The translations under genes were made by a program, and so were the position numbers. A stretch of 64,000 nt of DNA, taken from assembly GCF_016239305.1 (NCBI RefSeq), contig NZ_JAEHOQ010000004.1, positions 1-64,000 on the forward strand. Direction: 5' to 3'. The notes under the pieces are model-generated. The model saw only the letters and a list, made by a program, of their open reading frames with translations, was not told the DNA's origin and did not search any database. Shown here one piece after another: positions 60,059-64,000 of this stretch (positions within the stretch are counted from its first letter, which is position 1; each line of letters opens with the position of its first letter). Source of the stretch: Proteus vulgaris (GTDB lineage Bacteria; Pseudomonadota; Gammaproteobacteria; Enterobacterales; Enterobacteriaceae).

Positions 60059-61027
60059 ATGAATACATTCCAAACACTGCGTGTCGCGACAGTGCAATTT
60101 CAGCATAAGGCGAACGATAAAGTTAATAATTTAGCGAAAATTCATCAGTTTATTGATAAGGCTGCGATTGAAAAGGTAAATGTTTTAGTTTTTCCTGAGA
60201 TGTGTATTACGGGGTATTGGCATGTTCCTAAACTATCAGAACAATCAGTGTATGCATTAAGTGAAAGAATTTCGGATAGTGGGTCATTAGCGTTAATAAA
60301 ACAAAAAGCGATAGAGCATCAGATGGCCATAGGTGTTGGATTAATCGAACGGGATGAAGATAACTCTCTTTATAATACATGGGTTGTTTGTATGCCTGAT
60401 GGCTTATTACATAAACACCGTAAATTACATGCCTTTGAACATCCGATCATCAATAGTGGTGAGCAATACACAGTATTTGATACCCCTTGGGGCGTCAAAA
60501 TGGGGATACTTATTTGTTGGGATAATAATTTGGTTGAAAATGCGCGAGCTAATGCATTATTAGGTGCTGATATTTTGCTGGCGCCTCATCAAACGGGGGG
60601 GACAAATTCACGAAGTCCATATAGCATGAAGCCCATTCCGATGGCACTTTGGAAAAACAGACATCAAGATCCACAATCATTACAAGATGCTTTTCAAGGA
60701 GAACATGGACGAGGTTGGTTAATGCGTTGGCTACCAGCAAGAGCTCATGATAATGGGATGTTTGTGCTCTTTAGCAATGGTGTTGGGCGAGATGAGGAAG
60801 AAATTCGCACTGGTAATGCGATGATTATTGATCCTTATGGACGGATCGTAAAAGAAAGCAACGCTATTAATGATGATATGGTTATTGCCGATATTGATCT
60901 TACATTATTAGAAAATGCCACAGGAAGACGTTGGCTAACAGGGCGAAGACCAGAGTTGTATTCGATTTTGACAACGACATTAGGTAATGAGCAAGATCCG
61001 ATTTCGGTGCGATTTGGTAAAGCATAA
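60059..61027 (+). CDS. Carbon-nitrogen hydrolase (nitrilase superfamily)
   Basis: Cytoplasmic amidase- or nitrilase-type enzyme of 322 residues. The catalytic triad is plain: E47 in VFPEMCITGY, K122 in HRKLHAFEH and C153 in ILICWDNNLVENARANALLG (LICWD). NTWVVCMPDG and FVLFSNGVG are also in family places. Which amide or nitrile it cuts is unclear; similar proteins are annotated as N-carbamoylputrescine amidase-like or beta-ureidopropionase-like. It is followed by a terminator and then a LysR regulator on the same strand. Confidence 0.83.
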   Translation: MNTFQTLRVATVQFQHKANDKVNNLAKIHQFIDKAAIEKVNVLVFPEMCITGYWHVPKLSEQSVYALSERISDSGSLALIKQKAIEHQMAIGVGLIERDEDNSLYNTWVVCMPDGLLHKHRKLHAFEHPIINSGEQYTVFDTPWGVKMGILICWDNNLVENARANALLGADILLAPHQTGGTNSRSPYSMKPIPMALWKNRHQDPQSLQDAFQGEHGRGWLMRWLPARAHDNGMFVLFSNGVGRDEEEIRTGNAMIIDPYGRIVKESNAINDDMVIADIDLTLLENATGRRWLTGRRPELYSILTTTLGNEQDPISVRFGKA

Positions 61028-61036
61028 TTCAATAAA

Positions 61037-61065
61037 AAAACAGCTTACATCTTGTTAGCTGTTTT
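61037..61065 (+). terminator. Terminator after the nitrilase gene
   Basis: AAAACAGCT (61037-61045) pairs with AGCTGTTTT (61057-61065), followed by CGTTTT, 9 nt after the stop. Confidence 0.8.
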
Positions 61066-61202
61066 CGTTTTAGTTAGAGAATAATTTCAAAGAAAAATAG
61101 ATCATTTCATTTAGCAGATTATTAGTCTTGGTTATTAATTTCATTTGTTTATTTTATGGTAGAATAATAAAAGGAAAAATATTGTAGGATTAATGATTAA
61201 TC

Positions 61203-62090
61203 ATGGATACTCGTTTATTGAACGCATTTGTTGTACTGGCTGAAACGGAACATTTTGGTGAAGCCTCATCGAGGCTTTGTATTAGCCAGCCTGCACTCAC
61301 TAAACAAATAAAAACATTAGAATCTCAATTGGGTATTACACTTTTTCAACGTGGGCGCCAAGGTGCAAAACTTACTCTAGAAGGGCAATATTTACTCAAC
61401 CAATGTCAATCAGTATTAAGAGAAGTTCGTCTTCTAGAAAAACAGGCTCGCCAATTAATTGAGCCTCAAAAGATCGAGCTTTATGCTGGGTTTGGCTTGT
61501 CATCATTAAGCTTTATCACCCCTTTATTGGCTAAAATTAAGCAAGATCACCCTGATATTACGGTTCATATTGATGATATGCCCTCTAATATAATGGAAGA
61601 TAAATTACTTTTAGGTGAATTGGATTTAGCTTTTTCACGTTTGCCTATTTCTGAGCCATTAAAAGGTCTCCAATTAGCACAAGAGAGACTAATGTTAGCG
61701 GTTCCAATACAAAATATTACGGTATTAGAGGTGGATGATAATCCGTTACGCTATTTTGAGACGCTTGGGCTTATTCAACTTGTGCCTGAAAAAGGAAAAA
61801 AGCTTTATCAGCAGATCCATGATTTTTTAAAGTATCATCAAATAAAGCCTCGAGTATTACAACAATCACAAGATATTCAAACACAATTAGCGTTAGTGGC
61901 CGCAGGTTTGGGGGTCGCTTTTGTTCCTAAAAGTGCTGAACTTATCTGTGATAAGCAAAAAGTAACACTATTACCACTTTCTGGTTTATATACACAATGG
62001 GAAATAGGCATTATTTGGAATAATAATATAAAAAATAAAGATCGTGATCTTATTATAAATATAATTTCTGAAGAAATAGATATAGTTTAA
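61203..62090 (+). CDS. LysR-family transcriptional regulator
   Basis: DNA-binding regulator of 295 residues. The winged helix-turn-helix is at residues 1-60 (LLNAFVVLAETEHFGEASSR, then LCISQPALTKQIKTLESQLG). The periplasmic-binding-protein-like effector domain runs from about residue 90 (IELYAGFGLSSLSFITPLLA). LysR proteins often control a neighbour; the candidates are the nitrilase gene upstream and the hemophilin gene downstream, but both lie on the same strand, not divergent. Target and ligand unknown. Confidence 0.85.
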   Translation: MDTRLLNAFVVLAETEHFGEASSRLCISQPALTKQIKTLESQLGITLFQRGRQGAKLTLEGQYLLNQCQSVLREVRLLEKQARQLIEPQKIELYAGFGLSSLSFITPLLAKIKQDHPDITVHIDDMPSNIMEDKLLLGELDLAFSRLPISEPLKGLQLAQERLMLAVPIQNITVLEVDDNPLRYFETLGLIQLVPEKGKKLYQQIHDFLKYHQIKPRVLQQSQDIQTQLALVAAGLGVAFVPKSAELICDKQKVTLLPLSGLYTQWEIGIIWNNNIKNKDRDLIINIISEEIDIV

Positions 62091-62518
62091 CTGATTAAGT
62101 ATTATTTTTTATTTTCTGGTTTTATTGTTTTTATAATTTTAATCTATAAGAACTTTAAACTCCCAATTAATATTAATTAGTTTTAAAATGAAGTGATTTA
62201 ATTAATTGCGAGATTGCTCACAAAAAATAACATAAAATAATAATGACTTTTTAACGTGTTTTAATAAAAAATTAAATTAAAACATTATATTAAGTTTATC
62301 TCCATGACATAAATAAGGCTAATTAAAATTATTGTTATTAAAAAGAGTTATTTACAATGAAGGAGATTTATTTAATATGGTTCACCGACAACACAGCAAG
62401 CTTTATATTCGTAAGTGAAGTTAGAAAGATAAAGTATAATTATCTCTGTAAGTGGCTACTTGTTATTTATATTTTTAATAAGTAGCCACACCCTCAAATA
62501 AATAATATGGAAATTATT
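62091..62518. other. AT-rich leader region of the hemophilin gene
   Basis: About 430 bp without a convincing gene. It contains a leader hairpin (62452-62489) and a few short open frames with SD-like sequence (AAGGAG at 62360-62365). I could not find a convincing Fur box, although iron control would be expected for a heme-uptake locus. Confidence 0.5.
62452..62489 (+). promoter_or_regulatory. Stable hairpin in the hemophilin mRNA leader
   Basis: GTGGCTACTT (62452-62461) and AAGTAGCCAC (62480-62489) are a perfect 10-bp stem with an 18-nt AT-rich loop, ending 29 nt before the start codon. No T tract follows, so termination is unlikely. It could stabilise the message or control translation. Confidence 0.55.
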
Positions 62519-63319
62519 ATGAAAAAACTGAATAAAATAACTTGTGCGTTATTCGTATTAATGGGCACCCATGCTGTACATGCTGAAATCCATTCTAATC
62601 AAAGTGGTCCTTTCACAACGATGAAAGTGGGAGCAAGTGATGCTGTTAATCAAGGTCCTCATCAATCCGCGGGTGGAGAGCCTGGTGTTGGTGTTAGCAC
62701 AGTAGGAGGCGGGAAAAAAATTGGTTTTGCTTCGTTAACATCGCCAATGATGAGTGGTGGGGCGGACAGTAATGGAATTTACACTATTCAGCCTAATGAA
62801 AGTACGCCTGCTAGTCATAGTGATATGGGTGTTTTTCACTTTGCCAAAATCACTGATGCCAATGTCTATTTTGGTGACTGGGCAAAAACAACATCAGCAA
62901 CAGATGCGACACATCAAACCTATTATGTGGGTAAAGATGTCACAACCACATTACCGACAGATAGCGCCACTTATACAGTAATTGGTGTTAGCCAATACAG
63001 TGGTAATAACCTACTTTCAGGTACGTTTGATGTTGATTTCTCACAAAAGAAAATTGAAGGTTCATTGGTTAATAGTCAACGTACAGTTGAGTTAGAAAGT
63101 GGAAATCTTTATACCGCAAATAACCAAGTGACGTTTTCTGCGGATGCAAAAGAAGGCACAACATCAGGAATTGTTGAAGGTGCCTTTTTTGGCGAAAGTG
63201 CTGAAGGATTAGCGGGTATTGTGGTGTTCAGTTCGGACCATACAAAAGATATTGGTTTTGGTGGTATCAAAGATAGCAGTGGAAATGAAGAAACGATAGT
63301 AAGCACGGACGCTTCTTAA
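62519..63319 (+). CDS. Hemophilin-like, Slam-dependent secreted heme-binding protein
   Basis: Secreted protein of 266 residues. The signal peptide MKKLNKITCALFVLMGTHAV ends at HA/E23 with an ordinary signal-peptidase-I site and no lipobox, so it should be released or soluble rather than lipid-anchored. The N-terminal mature part is Gly/Ser-rich (residues 23-150). The C-terminal part (about 165-262) is an eight-strand barrel of the TbpB/HphA type, with GTFDVDFSQKKIEGSL and GIVEGAFFGESAEGLAGIVV. The FFGxxAxxLAGxxxF pattern is typical of Slam clients. The following gene is a Slam protein. I use ATG 62519, with GGA 7 nt upstream. Heme binding is inferred from family and context. Confidence 0.75.
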   Translation: MKKLNKITCALFVLMGTHAVHAEIHSNQSGPFTTMKVGASDAVNQGPHQSAGGEPGVGVSTVGGGKKIGFASLTSPMMSGGADSNGIYTIQPNESTPASHSDMGVFHFAKITDANVYFGDWAKTTSATDATHQTYYVGKDVTTTLPTDSATYTVIGVSQYSGNNLLSGTFDVDFSQKKIEGSLVNSQRTVELESGNLYTANNQVTFSADAKEGTTSGIVEGAFFGESAEGLAGIVVFSSDHTKDIGFGGIKDSSGNEETIVSTDAS

Positions 63320-63409
63320 GTTTTAAAATAAATATTATAGATTTATTCGGTAAAATAATCGGTTAATTCGTTAAAGTGGTATTAGTGGTCATTAAGCTAA
63401 ATGTTAGCA

Positions 63410-63444
63410 ACAGATAATCTGGTATAGGGTTATCTGTTTTTTTT
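63410..63444 (+). terminator. Intrinsic terminator between the hemophilin and Slam genes
   Basis: ACAGATAA (63410-63417) and TTATCTGT (63430-63437) form an 8-bp stem followed directly by eight or nine Ts. It lies 90 nt after the hemophilin-like stop and 57 nt before the Slam start, so it would limit Slam relative to its client or fully separate the units. Confidence 0.85.
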
Positions 63445-63500
63445 TATCTAAATTAAGCCGATCTAAAGGAATTATTTTTTTATTATTATAAGGATATACC

Positions 63501-64000
63501 ATGAATTATTATAAACCCTTAATAAGAGGGGAATTGGCTTTACTGCTAAGTTTATTTTCATTTAATGGGAGTGCAAAAGAGAGCAACGACAAGTTATTTT
63601 ATTATCTTGAAACAAAGAGTACAGCTGAAGTGGGTCAGCAACTTTATCACTATTTGCAACAACAGCAGTGGCAAAAAGCAGAAAGATTACTGCTTTATTA
63701 TCAACAACAACCTCAATATGAAATATTACTTGTTAATTACACAAAGGCGTTACTGGCACAGAATAAAGGTGATTTTTTAAATGCTGAGTTTTATTATCAG
63801 CAACAGCTTAAGCAAAAAGCCGATTTTATACCGGCGCAAACAGGATTAATTCAGCTTTATTTTCATTTGCGAGAATATAAAAAAGCACAGCAACAACTTA
63901 ATCAATTAAGCAATATTATTGATTTGCCAAAAGATATTGTCCAATCTATTGAGTTTTATAAGGTTAAGTTAACATCTTATTTTCAAGGCCAACGTTTCTA
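63501..64000 (+). CDS. Slam (surface lipoprotein assembly modifier / type XI secretion) outer-membrane protein, 5' part
   Basis: The reading frame starts at ATG 63501 (MNYYKPLIRGELALLLSLFS, a signal peptide ending near NGSA/KES), with AAGGA 10 nt upstream, and runs off the window after 166 codons. The visible part is helical TPR-like sequence (STAEVGQQLYHYLQQQQWQK, ALLAQNKGDFLNAEFYYQQQ, GLIQLYFHLREYKKAQQQLN), as in the N-terminal domain of Slam proteins. The diagnostic C-terminal DUF560 beta barrel lies beyond the edge, so identification rests on the TPR part and on the client gene upstream. Confidence 0.7.
   Translation, partial: MNYYKPLIRGELALLLSLFSFNGSAKESNDKLFYYLETKSTAEVGQQLYHYLQQQQWQKAERLLLYYQQQPQYEILLVNYTKALLAQNKGDFLNAEFYYQQQLKQKADFIPAQTGLIQLYFHLREYKKAQQQLNQLSNIIDLPKDIVQSIEFYKVKLTSYFQGQRF

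Noticed and set aside
62357-62485. A 42-codon frame and a nested 13-codon frame (62377-62418, after AAGGAG) in the hemophilin leader
   Set aside because: The longer frame has no ribosome-binding site, and the shorter has SD spacing of 11 nt and only 13 codons; neither resembles a known protein. Kept only as a remark.
62091-62500. Fur box upstream of the hemophilin-like gene
   Set aside because: Several AATAAT/ATTATT runs are present, but none fits the 19-bp GATAATGATAATCATTATC pattern well enough in such AT-rich sequence.

Overview
The window reads as a chromosomal segment from a Gram-negative enterobacterium of the Proteus/Morganellaceae type. It is AT-rich (high thirties percent GC by eye). 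The replication-origin neighbourhood keeps the Escherichia coli gene order (yieP, hsrA, rbsK, ravA-viaA, asnA/asnC, mioC, oriC, mnmG, rsmG, atpIBEFHAGDC, glmU, glmS), and the proteins are close to their E. coli counterparts in length and motifs. No rRNA, tRNA, insertion sequence, prophage or CRISPR array was seen. The first bases hold the leftward P1 promoter of an rRNA operon lying just outside the window.

Region 1 (1-22.8 kb) is the conserved core. The origin lies at about 8772-9036 between mioC and mnmG. It has DnaA boxes in the E. coli R4-R3-R2-R5/M-R1 order and an AT-rich GATC-containing unwinding element next to mnmG. The ATP synthase operon is complete, followed by the two UDP-GlcNAc precursor genes glmU and glmS. 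A deletion scar is visible at rbs: only rbsK remains, behind an RbsR-type operator, and rbsDACB, rbsR and kup are absent.

Region 2 (22.8-31 kb) departs from the E. coli order, where pst would follow glmS. It holds a TetR-controlled EmrAB-like efflux pair with two identical operators, a periplasmic DUF411 (CopG-like) protein behind a CueR-type promoter, a SoxR-like promoter driving a short terminated transcript, then ygiW, satP, a rhomboid protease, nagK and a NADAR-domain protein.

Region 3 (31-44.8 kb) is a cellulose locus. A gene-poor, very AT-rich stretch of about 1.2 kb precedes a 24-codon small ORF, a short disordered BcsP/BcsO-like protein, bcsA, bcsB, bcsC, bcsD, a PAS-GGDEF diguanylate cyclase, a galU paralogue and bcsZ. 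The locus therefore encodes its polymerase, export channel, hydrolase, activator-making enzyme (c-di-GMP) and substrate-making enzyme (UDP-glucose). No bcsQ, bcsE, bcsF or bcsG is visible.

Region 4 (45-57.4 kb) is a molybdenum/selenium formate-oxidation island: a two-domain molbindin, then (after a LtaS-like transferase) selB, selA, fdhE, fdoI, fdoH and selenocysteine-containing fdoG on the minus strand, with fdhD divergent. Region 5 (57.4-64 kb) is accessory: a GNAT acetyltransferase, a TupA-like ATP-grasp protein, an unrecognised secreted protein, a nitrilase-family hydrolase, a LysR regulator, and a non-lipidated hemophilin-like protein followed by the 5' part of a Slam (type XI secretion) outer-membrane protein cut by the window edge.

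The items I rate most worth following are the SoxR-like promoter with its small structured transcript (27.0-27.2 kb), the self-contained cellulose locus with its leader elements, and the hemophilin-Slam pair.
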